Of a stretch of DNA of 10,047 nucleotides, positions 1 to 6,107 are shown in pieces. Position 1 is the stretch's first letter, and each line of letters starts with the position of its first letter. Location of the stretch: the NCBI GenBank assembly GCA_001821475.1, contig MHMF01000016.1:1-10047 (forward strand), written 5' to 3'. The notes beneath the pieces were generated by a model. It searched no databases. It saw nothing but the letters and a program-made list of their open reading frames with translations, and was not told where the DNA came from. The position numbers were made by a program, and so were the translations under genes. The stretch is from Candidatus Nealsonbacteria bacterium RIFCSPLOWO2_01_FULL_38_120. GTDB lineage: Bacteria > Patescibacteriota > Minisyncoccia > Minisyncoccales > GWA2-38-27.

Positions 1-391
1 AAACCCAAAAAGACGGCTGATTCCAAAACTTCTTTCTTACGGCCGCAATCTGCGCCTTATTCTTCTTTTTAGCAGCCCGTCTTCTCGCGTTTTTCGTACG
101 CCAATCCATTCTCCTTTTTACCAAAATAACTACCTTCAACAACGCAACTCCTGCCAATAGCAAAACCGCAATCCATAACCCCCACATCACGAACCGCTGC
201 GCCTCGGCATCTCCCGTCAACAATATGTAGACGAGAACAAAAAGCGCCACCAAGAAAACAAAAACCAATAATGTCCACCCTATTCCTCGCCGTGTTTTTG
301 GCAGTTTCTTCCATACCCATTTTGCTGCCATTCCTACTCCAGTTGCAACACTGCGTCCGCGCTTTTTAAGAAAACTCCACACCTTACCCAT
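1..391 (-). CDS. Basic two-helix membrane protein, 3' end cut off by window edge
   Basis: An open frame runs from ATG at 391 to the left edge with no stop: 130 codons plus one base, so the C-terminus is missing. The start is well supported: AAGGAG lies 6 bases upstream and a consensus promoter further up. The protein opens with a basic segment (residues 1-36, many K/R/W), then has two likely membrane helices at about 38-58 and 68-91, joined by a short acidic loop (GDAEAQ), and ends in a very basic stretch (about 92-121). This predicts both termini in the cytoplasm by the positive-inside rule. I do not recognise the family. A hand count of three 60-base lines here gives 90/180 G+C, against 52/180 for three lines of dnaN, so its composition differs from its neighbours. 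A smaller frame inside it (69-320) in another register is only a shadow. I am fairly sure it is a gene; function unknown. Confidence 0.75.
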   Translation of the reverse strand, partial: MGKVWSFLKKRGRSVATGVGMAAKWVWKKLPKTRRGIGWTLLVFVFLVALFVLVYILLTGDAEAQRFVMWGLWIAVLLLAGVALLKVVILVKRRMDWRTKNARRRAAKKKNKAQIAAVRKKFWNQPSFWV

Positions 392-397
392 ACTATT

Positions 398-403
398 CTC
401 CTT
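398..403 (-). promoter_or_regulatory. Shine-Dalgarno site of the left-edge gene
   Basis: On the minus strand AAGGAG is followed by 6 bases and then ATG at 391. This is the only clean Shine-Dalgarno sequence at a chosen start in the window, and it fixes the start of the truncated gene. Confidence 0.75.
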
Positions 404-441
404 TAATCAGTATTCACTTGACAATGATCTGTCTATCCAAA

Positions 442-461
442 ATCCGAATAAAAATTCGGAT
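442..461 (-). other. Leader hairpin of the left-edge gene
   Basis: ATCCGAAT and ATTCGGAT form a perfect 8-bp stem with a 4-base loop. It lies about 20 bases into the transcript predicted from the promoter at 487-515. A further CCGAAT at 483-488, next to the -10, could pair with ATTCGG at 454-459 instead. It may be an operator or a 5' stabilising hairpin; there is no evidence for a ligand. Confidence 0.45.
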
Positions 462-486
462 ACCAAAAAACATTTTTGATACCCGA

Positions 487-515
487 ATGATAGCATATCT
501 CCTATTTTTTGTCAA
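487..515 (-). promoter_or_regulatory. Consensus sigma-70 promoter for the left-edge gene
   Basis: On the minus strand there is a perfect -35 TTGACA (510-515), a 17-base spacer (493-509) and a -10 TATCAT (487-492), one mismatch from TATAAT. Transcription would start near 480, giving a leader of about 90 nt before the ATG at 391. Among the best promoter matches in the window. Confidence 0.8.
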
Positions 516-540
516 ATCCTAAAAATCAACCATTGATTAA

Positions 541-577
541 GGGAACACTTCCCATAGCGACTACGGGAGATGTTCCC
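541..577 (-). terminator. Hairpin after dnaN, probable terminator
   Basis: A 17-bp stem (541-557 with 561-577, 3-base loop) begins 7 bases past the dnaN stop. In the dnaN RNA it pairs throughout except for one C-A mismatch and two G-U pairs. There is no strong U-tract directly after it, but a second small hairpin (ATCAA/TTGAT, about 528-538) followed by TTTTT comes next on the minus strand. It separates the dnaA-dnaN unit from the promoter of the left-edge gene. Confidence 0.6.
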
Positions 578-584
578 CTAAAAT

Positions 585-1715
585 TTAACTTGCCCTAATT
601 GGCATTACAACATATAGGAAGCTGTCGTCGCCGACTGGTTTTAAGACGCCAGGGCCAGAGTTGGTGTTTAATTCAAGTATTATTTCAGAGCTTTTAATAG
701 TTAAAATTCCATCCAATAAAAATCTGTGGTTAAAAGCGATTTCAACCGGCTCGCCTTTTATTTTCGCCGGAATTATTGAATTATACTCCCCTATTTCCGC
801 GCTTTGGCTAAAAATAGAAAATTCTTTGTTTTTTGGGTCCGCTTTTATTTTAACCTCATTTACTTTACCGCTAAATAAACTAGCTGTTTTAATTTGATTT
901 AAAAATTCCGCTTTATCCATTATTAATTGGGTTGTGAATTTCTTGGGGATAATCTCTTGATAATTTGGGTATTCACCTTCAATTAAACGGGAAATTAATT
1001 GAATTTGAGGATGGGTTGTTTCAGGCATGGGATATTCAAACATTATTTGATTTGGAGAAAAATATATTTTTATATCTCCTGTTTTTTCTCCAAATATATT
1101 TATTACTTCTTTGGTTGTTTTTTGAGGAATAATTAAAGAATAATCTTTTTTTAAAGAAGTTGTATTTTTTAATAAAAGTTTTTTTTCGCCGAGTCGGAAG
1201 CTGTCTGTAGAGGTTATTGTAATTTGATTTTTTTGGAATAAAAAATAAATACCGGAAATTTCAGGCCGAGTTGTTGAAGGAACCGCGATATCAGCCACAC
1301 TATTTAAACTTTGGCACAATAAATATGAATCAATAAAAATAAAATCACTTTCATTTATTTTTGGAATAATAGGGAAGTCGTCAGCCGAAAGCCCTTTTAT
1401 TTTGGTTTTATAATTCTCGCAATTAATAAATAAAACATCAGATCTTACTAAAAACTCTATGTTTTTATTTGGTAGTAAATTAATAAAACTTGATAATAAT
1501 CGCGATGGTATTGTTATTTTTCCTTCTTTTATTGTTTTACTTAAAATCCACCAATTAATACCTATTTCTAAATCTGTTGCCGCTAAATTTAAAAAATTTT
1601 TATTAGTAGATATTAAAACATTATTTAAAATTGGCAAAGTAAGCGATTTTGAAGAAATTCTCTCTATAATATTTAAGCCTTCTCTTAATTTATCTTTTAT
1701 AATTATTAATTCCAT
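585..1715 (-). CDS. dnaN: DNA polymerase III beta subunit (sliding clamp)
   Basis: DnaN forms the ring-shaped dimer that tethers DNA polymerase III to DNA. The 376-residue length fits the family (about 365-380), with room for its three clamp folds. The N-terminus has the family pattern: a short beta strand, then a helix ending in SSKSLTLPILNNVLIS (about residues 21-36), matching the usual T-LPIL-NVL block. The C-terminus FLYVVMPIRAS matches the usual YLYVVMPMR ending, which supplies part of the partner-binding pocket. The start at 1715 is set by this N-terminus; it has no Shine-Dalgarno sequence, only an A/T-rich leader. The gene follows dnaA in the usual dnaA-dnaN order with a 225-bp gap. 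It is very AT-rich and lysine/isoleucine/asparagine-rich, as expected in this genome. Identification is secure. Confidence 0.97.
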   Translation of the reverse strand: MELIIIKDKLREGLNIIERISSKSLTLPILNNVLISTNKNFLNLAATDLEIGINWWILSKTIKEGKITIPSRLLSSFINLLPNKNIEFLVRSDVLFINCENYKTKIKGLSADDFPIIPKINESDFIFIDSYLLCQSLNSVADIAVPSTTRPEISGIYFLFQKNQITITSTDSFRLGEKKLLLKNTTSLKKDYSLIIPQKTTKEVINIFGEKTGDIKIYFSPNQIMFEYPMPETTHPQIQLISRLIEGEYPNYQEIIPKKFTTQLIMDKAEFLNQIKTASLFSGKVNEVKIKADPKNKEFSIFSQSAEIGEYNSIIPAKIKGEPVEIAFNHRFLLDGILTIKSSEIILELNTNSGPGVLKPVGDDSFLYVVMPIRAS

Positions 1716-1940
1716 GATTTTTTATTAATTAATTTTATTATTTAATAATAATAAATATATAAATATATTTTGTTATTATAATTAGTATTGTGGATAATTT
1801 ATTTTTTAATCTTAATTGATTTGGGGGTTGTTTGATTAATAAAAAGATAATAAAAAGGGGATAAGTTTTTTATTTTTTTTCTCCTGTTTTTATTAGATAT
1901 TTATTAACATATTTTTTAACACTTTATTTTTTTAACCTTC
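1716..1940. other. AT-rich dnaA-dnaN spacer, candidate unwinding element of oriC
   Basis: The 225-bp gap between dnaA and dnaN is almost purely A/T over 1716-1788, including AATAATAATAAAT at 1744-1756. Directly beside that stretch lies a perfect DnaA box at 1789-1797, and a two-mismatch version (GGGGATAAG) at about 1857-1865. A box bordering an easily melted tract is the arrangement expected for origin unwinding. A TATAAT on the minus strand (1775-1780) could serve dnaN, with the box upstream of it, but no good -35 is visible. Confidence 0.5.
1789..1797 (-). promoter_or_regulatory. DnaA box
   Basis: TGTGGATAA on the plus strand is the exact complement of the consensus box TTATCCACA, with no mismatch. 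It lies in the dnaA-dnaN gap, next to the AT-rich stretch. Confidence 0.75.
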
Positions 1941-3299
1941 TTAAATAGTCAATACTCTTTCTTTTATTAATTCTATTTCCTCTTCTAATTTTTTATCTTT
2001 TATTAATTCTTGAACAATTTTTTTATAAGAATGTATGGCTGTGGTGTGGTCTTTGCCGCTGAATTTCCGACCAATAAAAGGAAAAGAACTTTTTAATTCT
2101 TCTCTTAATAAATACATAGCAATCTGCCTTGGATGGACAATTTCCTTTTTCCTTGAAACATTTAAGATTTCTTTTTCTTTTAAGTCATAAAATTCCGCCA
2201 CCGCCTCAATTATTTTTTTAGGAGTCATAACCCTTGAGGGAGAGGATAGTAGATCTTTTATAATTATTTTAGTTGTTTCAAGGTCTGGTTTTTGGTTGTT
2301 TAGGGTTTGATTAGCGATTAGTTTGTTTAGCGCCCCCTCTAATTCTCTTATGTTTTTTTGGACAACAGAGGCGATGTGTTGGTATATTTCATCGGAAAAT
2401 TCCACTCCTTTTTCCTGAGATTTTGTTTTCAATATAGCCACCCTTGTTTCAAAATCAGGATAACTAATATCGGCTATCATTCCACCCTCAAAACGAGAGC
2501 GGAGTCGTTCAGCTAAAGAATTTATGGCTTTGGGAGGCCTATCTGATGAAATAATTATTTGCTTATTGTTTTCATATAACACATTAAAGATATTAAAAAA
2601 CTCTTCCTGGGTTTTTTCTCTGCCAGCCAAAAACTGAATATCATCTATAATCAACACATCAATTTTTCGGTATTTTTCCTTAAACGCCTCCACTTCATGA
2701 TTTTTAATAGACGCCACTACTTCGGATGTGAATTTTTCCGAAGAAACATAACGAACTGTTTTTTTCTTAAAATTCTTAATTACTTCATTGCCGATAGATT
2801 GTAATAAATGGGTTTTACCCAAACCAACTCCGCCGTAAATAAAAAGCGGGTTATAGACGGATCCCGGATTTTTTGAGACAGCTATGGCAGCTGCGTGGGG
2901 TAGTTCATTAAACGATCCAGTGACAAAAGAGTCAAAAGTATAACGCGGATTAAGATTTGTGTCTTTATTTATTTTGAATTCTTGAAAATCCATCTGGTCG
3001 GCGTCTGCGGCAATGCTCGGCGCTTTCGCGATTATATCTTGGCTTGGAGAAAGTTTTTTCTCCACATTATATTTTATTTCTTTTATTTCTTTATTTAATT
3101 CATGTATTGTTTTAAAAATCGGCTTGTTGTATTTATTTTCCATCCATTCCTTAGAAAAAGAATTCGGCACAGACACAAAAACCGTTCCCTCTTTTATATT
3201 GGATATTTCAGTGCCTCTAAACCAAGTCGCGAAATTCGCTTGAGAGATATTTAATTGTATTTGGGCAAGAACAGCTTGCCACAATTCTTCGTTGGTCAT
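1941..3299 (-). CDS. dnaA: Chromosomal replication initiator DnaA
   Basis: DnaA is the AAA+ ATPase that binds DnaA boxes and opens the origin. At 452 residues it is of normal length. The order is: N-terminal domain I (about 1-75, starting with NEELWQAVLAQI), a short linker domain II (about 80-115), the AAA+ domain with Walker A GGVGLGKTH (156-164) and Walker B VLIIDDIQFL (215-224), the arginine-rich stretch ERLRSRFEGG (264-273), and domain IV with the DnaA signature GRKFSGKDHTTAIHSYKKI (410-428) that contacts the box. All key residues seem present. The start at 3299 agrees with the family N-terminus and has no Shine-Dalgarno sequence. A minus-strand extended -10 at 3485-3493 and a large inverted repeat lie in its leader; DnaA boxes on either side suggest autoregulation. 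Identification is secure. Confidence 0.99.
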   Translation of the reverse strand: MTNEELWQAVLAQIQLNISQANFATWFRGTEISNIKEGTVFVSVPNSFSKEWMENKYNKPIFKTIHELNKEIKEIKYNVEKKLSPSQDIIAKAPSIAADADQMDFQEFKINKDTNLNPRYTFDSFVTGSFNELPHAAAIAVSKNPGSVYNPLFIYGGVGLGKTHLLQSIGNEVIKNFKKKTVRYVSSEKFTSEVVASIKNHEVEAFKEKYRKIDVLIIDDIQFLAGREKTQEEFFNIFNVLYENNKQIIISSDRPPKAINSLAERLRSRFEGGMIADISYPDFETRVAILKTKSQEKGVEFSDEIYQHIASVVQKNIRELEGALNKLIANQTLNNQKPDLETTKIIIKDLLSSPSRVMTPKKIIEAVAEFYDLKEKEILNVSRKKEIVHPRQIAMYLLREELKSSFPFIGRKFSGKDHTTAIHSYKKIVQELIKDKKLEEEIELIKERVLTI

Positions 3300-3325
3300 A
3301 ATTAAATCTTAAACTATAAATATCA

Positions 3326-3438
3326 ATACTTTGAATTGCGAAATGCTTTCTTGGTATTTTCTCCAAATTTTCGCTCTGAAATTTAAAAAAAAGACTATGA
3401 AACCCACTTTTTATTTGGCATTTCGCAATTCAAAGTAT
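3326..3438. repeat. 21-bp perfect inverted repeat in the dnaA leader
   Basis: The sequence at 3326-3346 (containing TTGAATTGCGAAATGC) is perfectly inverted at 3418-3438, with 71 bases between. Both arms lie downstream of the predicted leftward dnaA start, so they could form a long stem in the dnaA leader RNA or act as a paired protein-binding site. The right arm ends inside the rightward TGGTATAAAT (3438-3447). No U-tract follows, so it is not an ordinary terminator. Confidence 0.75.
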
Positions 3439-3447
3439 GGTATAAAT
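3438..3447 (+). promoter_or_regulatory. Extended -10 element, rightward
   Basis: TGGTATAAAT gives a TATAAA hexamer (3441-3446) with an upstream TG. No convincing -35 is seen, as is common for extended -10 promoters. It would lead into the rpmH region from about 330 bp away, so it is secondary to the promoter at 3640-3668. Confidence 0.35.
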
Positions 3448-3484
3448 TCAGTATTTAAGTTTTGTGGCTTAAGGTTGTAATTAC

Positions 3485-3493
3485 ATTATACCA
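3485..3493 (-). promoter_or_regulatory. Extended -10 promoter, probably for dnaA
   Basis: The minus strand reads TGGTATAAT: a perfect TATAAT (3485-3490) with the upstream TG. A TTGACA motif lies too close (4 bases upstream) to be its -35. Transcription would start near 3478, giving dnaA a leader of about 180 nt that contains both arms of the inverted repeat. Confidence 0.55.
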
Positions 3494-3555
3494 TTGTCAA
3501 ATTAAAATAAAATAATATAGAATTAGATTGGAATATCAATATTGTGTTAATAACC

Positions 3556-3564
3556 TGTGGATAA
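3556..3564 (-). promoter_or_regulatory. DnaA box
   Basis: TGTGGATAA on the plus strand, the exact complement of TTATCCACA, in the same orientation as the box at 1789-1797. It lies between the dnaA promoter candidate and the rpmH promoter. Confidence 0.75.
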
Positions 3565-3639
3565 TATGTGAAATAAAAATATTTTATTAAATTTAAAGTA
3601 AATTACAAGAAAGACAATTAAAAAAATCAAAACTTAAAT

Positions 3640-3668
3640 TTGACTAAAATATTTTTCCAAGATATACT
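3640..3668 (+). promoter_or_regulatory. Sigma-70 promoter for the rpmH operon
   Basis: TTGACT (3640-3645), a 17-base spacer, then TATACT (3663-3668): each hexamer is one base off consensus. Transcription would start near 3675, about 104 nt ahead of the rpmH ATG, so the leader includes the competing stems at 3705-3759. Confidence 0.75.
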
Positions 3669-3704
3669 TAATTATAATTAAATTTTTAGTTTGCAATTTT
3701 TAAA

Positions 3705-3759
3705 CTCCTCCCCCTTTTTAATCTTCTCCCCGCTTCGCCAAATCTTCGCTGGGGAGGAG
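3705..3759 (+). promoter_or_regulatory. Two-way foldable leader of rpmH
   Basis: GGGGAGGAG at 3751-3759 pairs perfectly with CTCCTCCCC at 3705-3713 and, with a single G-U, with CTTCTCCCC at 3723-3731. The two pairings exclude each other. GGAGG is also a Shine-Dalgarno core, but it sits 19 bases before the rpmH ATG, rather far for direct use. The arrangement resembles an attenuator or a ribosomal-protein autoregulation site; it matches no named riboswitch I recognise. Confidence 0.4.
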
Positions 3760-3778
3760 CGGCTGGGGATAATTAAAT

Positions 3779-3913
3779 ATGTCTTTTACTTACAATCCAA
3801 AGAAAAAGAAGAGAAGGAAAACACACGGTTTTTTAGCCCGCCAAAAAACAAAGGGCGGTAGACATGTTGTGTCTAATCGTCGGAGAAAGGGTCGTAAAAA
3901 ACTTACAACATAA
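3779..3913 (+). CDS. rpmH: 50S ribosomal protein bL34
   Basis: bL34 is a tiny, very basic protein of the large ribosomal subunit. This 44-residue frame has the family pattern: TYNPKKKKRRKTHGFLAR, then a G-R--V-NRRRKGRKKLT ending, matching the usual T-QPS--KR-R-HGF--R ... R-KGRK-L. Length is normal (44-46). The ATG is set by the family start; no close Shine-Dalgarno sequence precedes it. It is first in the rightward operon, 9 bases before rnpA, the usual order beside the origin. Identification is secure. Confidence 0.97.
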   Translation: MSFTYNPKKKKRRKTHGFLARQKTKGGRHVVSNRRRKGRKKLTT

Positions 3914-3922
3914 ACGACGACG

Positions 3923-4267
3923 ATGCTGTCGAAAGAAAATCGGTTAAAAAAGAAAAAGGATTTTGAGGATGTTTTTAAGAATGGGCGTGGTTATAAAGAT
4001 GGTTTTTTATACTTGAAAATCATAAAAAATAATTTAGAGCCGAGCCGATTTGGTTTTGTGGTAGGTGTGAAGTTTTCTAAAAGCGCGGTGAAAAGGAATA
4101 AAATAAAAAGATGGCTCAGGGAATTAACCCGGATAAACCTTCAAGTTATTGAAAAAGGTTTTGATTGCGTTGTTATTGTCTTTCCCGGATTTAAAGCGAA
4201 AAATTTTGAAGAAGCAGAGGGTTTAGCGGAGAAATTGTTTAGAAGGGCGGGAATAATAAAACAATAA
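3923..4267 (+). CDS. rnpA: Ribonuclease P protein component
   Basis: RnpA binds the RNase P RNA and helps it cut 5' leaders from tRNA precursors. The 114 residues are within the normal range. The N-terminus (LSKENRLKKKKDFEDVFKNG) matches the usual L-K-NRL-K--DF--VF--G, and the RNA-binding signature SAVKRNKIKRWLRE (54-67) matches the RN--KR--RE motif. The start at 3923 lies 9 bases after the rpmH stop, without a Shine-Dalgarno sequence, suggesting coupled translation. The RNase P RNA gene is not in the window. Identification is secure. Confidence 0.97.
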   Translation: MLSKENRLKKKKDFEDVFKNGRGYKDGFLYLKIIKNNLEPSRFGFVVGVKFSKSAVKRNKIKRWLRELTRINLQVIEKGFDCVVIVFPGFKAKNFEEAEGLAEKLFRRAGIIKQ

Positions 4268-4280
4268 ATTTATCACGAGT

Positions 4281-4330
4281 TTATTATGAGATTAGCTTAT
4301 GATAATTGTCATAAGCTAATCTCATAATAA
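4281..4330. repeat. 22-bp perfect palindrome between rnpA and yidC
   Basis: Positions 4281-4302 are perfectly inverted at 4309-4330 around a 6-base loop (TAATTG). The stem is A/T-rich and is not followed by a U-tract (CGAATTTTGC follows), so it is a poor intrinsic terminator although it fills most of the 79-bp gap. It may be a double-stranded RNA processing site or may dampen yidC relative to rpmH-rnpA. Confidence 0.8.
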
Positions 4331-4346
4331 CGAATTTTGCAATAAG

Positions 4347-5060
4347 ATGAGTTTTATAGGCAATTTTTTTTATTTAATTTTATACCAGCCATTATTTAAT
4401 ATCTTGGTTTTGCTTTGCAAATATCTGCCATGGAACGATTTGGGATTAGCTATAATCACCTTAACTGTTTTAATTAAGCTGGCGCTGTATCCCTTAGGAG
4501 CCAAAGCGATAAAGTCGCAAAAAGCGCTTGCCAAAATCCAGCCGAAAGTAAAAGAAATACAAGAAAAATTCAAAAGCGACAAAGAAGCGCAAGGCAGAGA
4601 AACGCTCGCTCTTTATAAAAGAGAAAAAATAAATCCATTTTCCGGGATAGCGGTTTTATTAATCCAGCTTCCTATTTTAATAGCGCTTTACCAGTTGTTT
4701 TGGAAGGGAATAGGTCCGGATCAGATGAACAACCTTTATGCTTTTATGTCTTTTTCCGGACAAGTTAATTTAAATTTTTTAGGATTTTTAAATCTTGGCG
4801 GACCAAACTGGGCGATAGCTTTGATCGCCGGGGTATTGCAGTATTGGCAGGCAAAAATGCTTGCCCCTAAAAAGACACAGAAAAAAACATCTGATTTTTC
4901 AGACCAGATGCAAAAACAGATGACTATTTTTATGCCTGGGTTTACATTTTTATTGTTATTGAGCATACCTTCCGCCCTGGGCCTTTATTGGATAACCACG
5001 ACATTGTTCACAATAATCCAGCAGTATTTTGTATTCAAGGCGGACAATAACACAAAATAA
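4347..5060 (+). CDS. yidC: Membrane protein insertase YidC/Oxa1/SpoIIIJ
   Basis: YidC inserts and folds membrane proteins, alone or with Sec. The 237 residues cover the conserved core only, as in Gram-positive SpoIIIJ, without the large periplasmic domain of Proteobacteria. Hydrophobic segments lie near 6-25, 31-50, 100-119, 154-168 and 194-228. A charged cytoplasmic hairpin (about 54-97, KIQPKVKEIQEKFKSDKEA) follows the second segment, the typical C1 region. The conserved groove arginine of the first core helix is replaced by lysine (K44 in VLIKLALYPL), a conservative change that keeps the positive charge. There is no lipobox, so it is not a lipoprotein. The ATG at 4347 starts a sensible N-terminal helix. 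Placement between rnpA and khpB is the classical order. Confidence 0.96.
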   Translation: MSFIGNFFYLILYQPLFNILVLLCKYLPWNDLGLAIITLTVLIKLALYPLGAKAIKSQKALAKIQPKVKEIQEKFKSDKEAQGRETLALYKREKINPFSGIAVLLIQLPILIALYQLFWKGIGPDQMNNLYAFMSFSGQVNLNFLGFLNLGGPNWAIALIAGVLQYWQAKMLAPKKTQKKTSDFSDQMQKQMTIFMPGFTFLLLLSIPSALGLYWITTTLFTIIQQYFVFKADNNTK

Positions 5061-5080
5061 CACAATAGTTTGCCAATACC

Positions 5081-5542
5081 ATGATTAACGAAAAAGAAAT
5101 AAAAAAAATAGCAGAGGATTTTTTTAATAAAGCGGGCTTTTCCGCAACGGTTGAGGCGTCGGCGTTAGAGGGGGAAAAAGGAAAAACTATTTTAATAAAC
5201 GCAAAAACAGAAGAGCTGGAATCGTTGATTGGCCAAGACGGTAAAATTTTATTTGATATTCAGTATATTTTGAAGTTGATTTTGAAGAAAAAAATAGCGG
5301 AATATTTTTATTTAGATTTAGATGTGAATGATTATAAAAAGAAAAAAAGCGATTATATAAAACAAGAGGCGTTGGCGACTGCCGATGATGTTTTTTTGAT
5401 GAAAGCAGAAAAAGAACTACCCCCAATGTCATCTTATGAGCGGAGAGTCGCGCATTTGGCTTTAGTTGAGAGAAAAGATATTATCGCGGAAAGTATAGGG
5501 AAAGAGCCATACAGGAGAATCGTTATAAAACCTTGTTTATAG
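5081..5542 (+). CDS. khpB: RNA-binding protein KhpB (Jag), KH-R3H type
   Basis: KhpB/Jag is a KH plus R3H RNA-binding protein; in Firmicutes it works with KhpA in post-transcriptional control affecting cell elongation and division. Visible here: a KH domain with its GQDG loop (51-54, within SLIGQDGKILFDIQYIL), and an R3H domain in the C-terminal half with MSSYERRVAHLAL, where R121 and H125 form the R-xxx-H pair. At 153 residues it lacks the separate Jag-N domain found in many Firmicutes homologues. It follows yidC by 20 bases in the same operon, its usual position. The start at 5081 has no Shine-Dalgarno sequence but gives a normal N-terminal helix. Confidence 0.94.
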   Translation: MINEKEIKKIAEDFFNKAGFSATVEASALEGEKGKTILINAKTEELESLIGQDGKILFDIQYILKLILKKKIAEYFYLDLDVNDYKKKKSDYIKQEALATADDVFLMKAEKELPPMSSYERRVAHLALVERKDIIAESIGKEPYRRIVIKPCL

Positions 5543-5554
5543 TTATTTTATAAA

Positions 5555-5616
5555 ATCAATATAGCTGGAATGTATCCCGCCATGATCATTGCGGGATACA
5601 TTCCCGCTATATTGAT
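5555..5616. terminator. 26-bp near-perfect hairpin after khpB
   Basis: Positions 5555-5580 are inverted at 5591-5616 with one mismatch; the 10-base centre (CATGATCATT) contains the palindrome ATGATCAT. It starts 12 bases after the khpB stop. The outer arms are A/T-rich and the inner part G/C-rich (TCCCGC/GCGGGA). It probably acts with the next hairpin to end the rightward operon, though no clear U-tract follows. Confidence 0.6.
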
Positions 5617-5624
5617 GAAGTAAT

Positions 5625-5665
5625 TAAACTAAAACCCGACGTTTGGCGCGCCGGGTTTTAGTTTA
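5625..5665. terminator. Bidirectional intrinsic terminator between convergent operons
   Basis: TAAACTAAAACCCG (5625-5638) pairs perfectly with 5652-5665, a 14-bp stem whose outer part is A-rich on one side and T-rich on the other, giving a U-rich 3' arm in either direction. The loop contains the palindrome GGCGCGCC. It lies between the end of khpB (plus) and the end of the membrane-protein gene at 5684 (minus), where a shared terminator is expected. Confidence 0.75.
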
Positions 5666-5683
5666 TCGCGAGGGGTTTTTATT

Positions 5684-6043
5684 TTAGAAAAAGCTGGATA
5701 ATATTTTTATCATCCATATTGGAAGAAAAGGGAAGAAAAACTCTGCCACAGAGGGAAGTATTAGAGATTTAATAGAAACTTTTGCCACTGTTATCAGTAA
5801 AATATAAAAAATTATTTGGAAGGGTAGTATTACTATTAAATTGAGAATTGGGAAAGGCACAATAAAGCCCAATATTTCAATTAAAAGAGCGACGATCATG
5901 ATAACCATTCCTCCGGGCGATATTAAAATATCGGATGGGATTTTTTGAAACCAGCCGCCTTTTTTTTTAATTTCAAGTGTTGGGTGGCGAACGGCTTCGG
6001 GCGCGTTTTTTTGTGGCGTTTCTTCTGGCGTTTCGTCTGACAT
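5684..6043 (-). CDS. Small membrane protein, last gene of the VirB4 operon
   Basis: This 119-residue protein is not recognised. It has a hydrophilic, proline- and acid-rich N-terminus (about 1-25), a short basic amphipathic stretch (KKKGGWFQKIP, 26-36), then two or three membrane helices at about 45-64, 66-87 and 92-117, the last ending at the C-terminus. The ATG at 6043 follows an A/T-rich leader without a Shine-Dalgarno sequence. It begins 64 bases after virB4 with a small hairpin in the gap, so it is probably co-transcribed at least in part. By size and place it could be an inner-membrane part of the secretion channel, but nothing in the sequence proves it. No cysteine or signal-peptidase site is apparent. 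Confidence 0.75.
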   Translation of the reverse strand: MSDETPEETPQKNAPEAVRHPTLEIKKKGGWFQKIPSDILISPGGMVIMIVALLIEILGFIVPFPILNLIVILPFQIIFYILLITVAKVSIKSLILPSVAEFFFPFLPIWMIKILSSFF

Positions 6044-6082
6044 TTTATTTTTTCTATTTAGAAATTAAAAATTAGAAATTCC

Positions 6083-6105
6083 ATAACGGGAACGCTTCCT
6101 GTTAT
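6083..6105 (-). terminator. Small hairpin directly after virB4
   Basis: ATAACGGGAA (6083-6092) pairs with TTCCTGTTAT (6096-6105) around CGC, starting 2 bases past the virB4 stop. In the virB4 RNA there is one A-C mismatch; on the plus strand the same position is a G-U pair. A T-rich run (AATTTCTAATTTTTAATTTC) follows on the minus strand after a short gap. It may be a partial terminator or an mRNA end stabiliser lowering expression of the last gene. Confidence 0.45.
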
Positions 6106-6107
6106 AG

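Larger units (their letters stand above)
3300..3778. other. Divergent dnaA-rpmH intergenic region, candidate oriC
   Basis: This 479-bp gap separates leftward dnaA-dnaN from rightward rpmH-rnpA-yidC-khpB, the polarity switch typical of a bacterial origin. It holds one perfect DnaA box (3556-3564), a one-mismatch box TGGGGATAA (3764-3772), AT-rich stretches (about 3500-3700), a 21-bp inverted repeat, a leftward and two rightward promoter candidates, and a foldable rpmH leader. Together with the dnaA-dnaN gap it would form a two-part origin around dnaA, as known in Bacillus subtilis. Only two perfect boxes in total is few, so the exact origin is not settled. Confidence 0.55.

Noticed and set aside
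69..320. An 83-residue minus-strand frame rich in Cys and Gly
   Set aside because: It overlaps the better frame starting at 391, which has a promoter, a ribosome site, membrane helices and no stop; this one has an internal start and no recognisable pattern.
661..1728. Plus-strand open frames opposite dnaN
   Set aside because: Antisense shadows of a secure gene in very AT-rich DNA; no ribosome site, promoter or family pattern.
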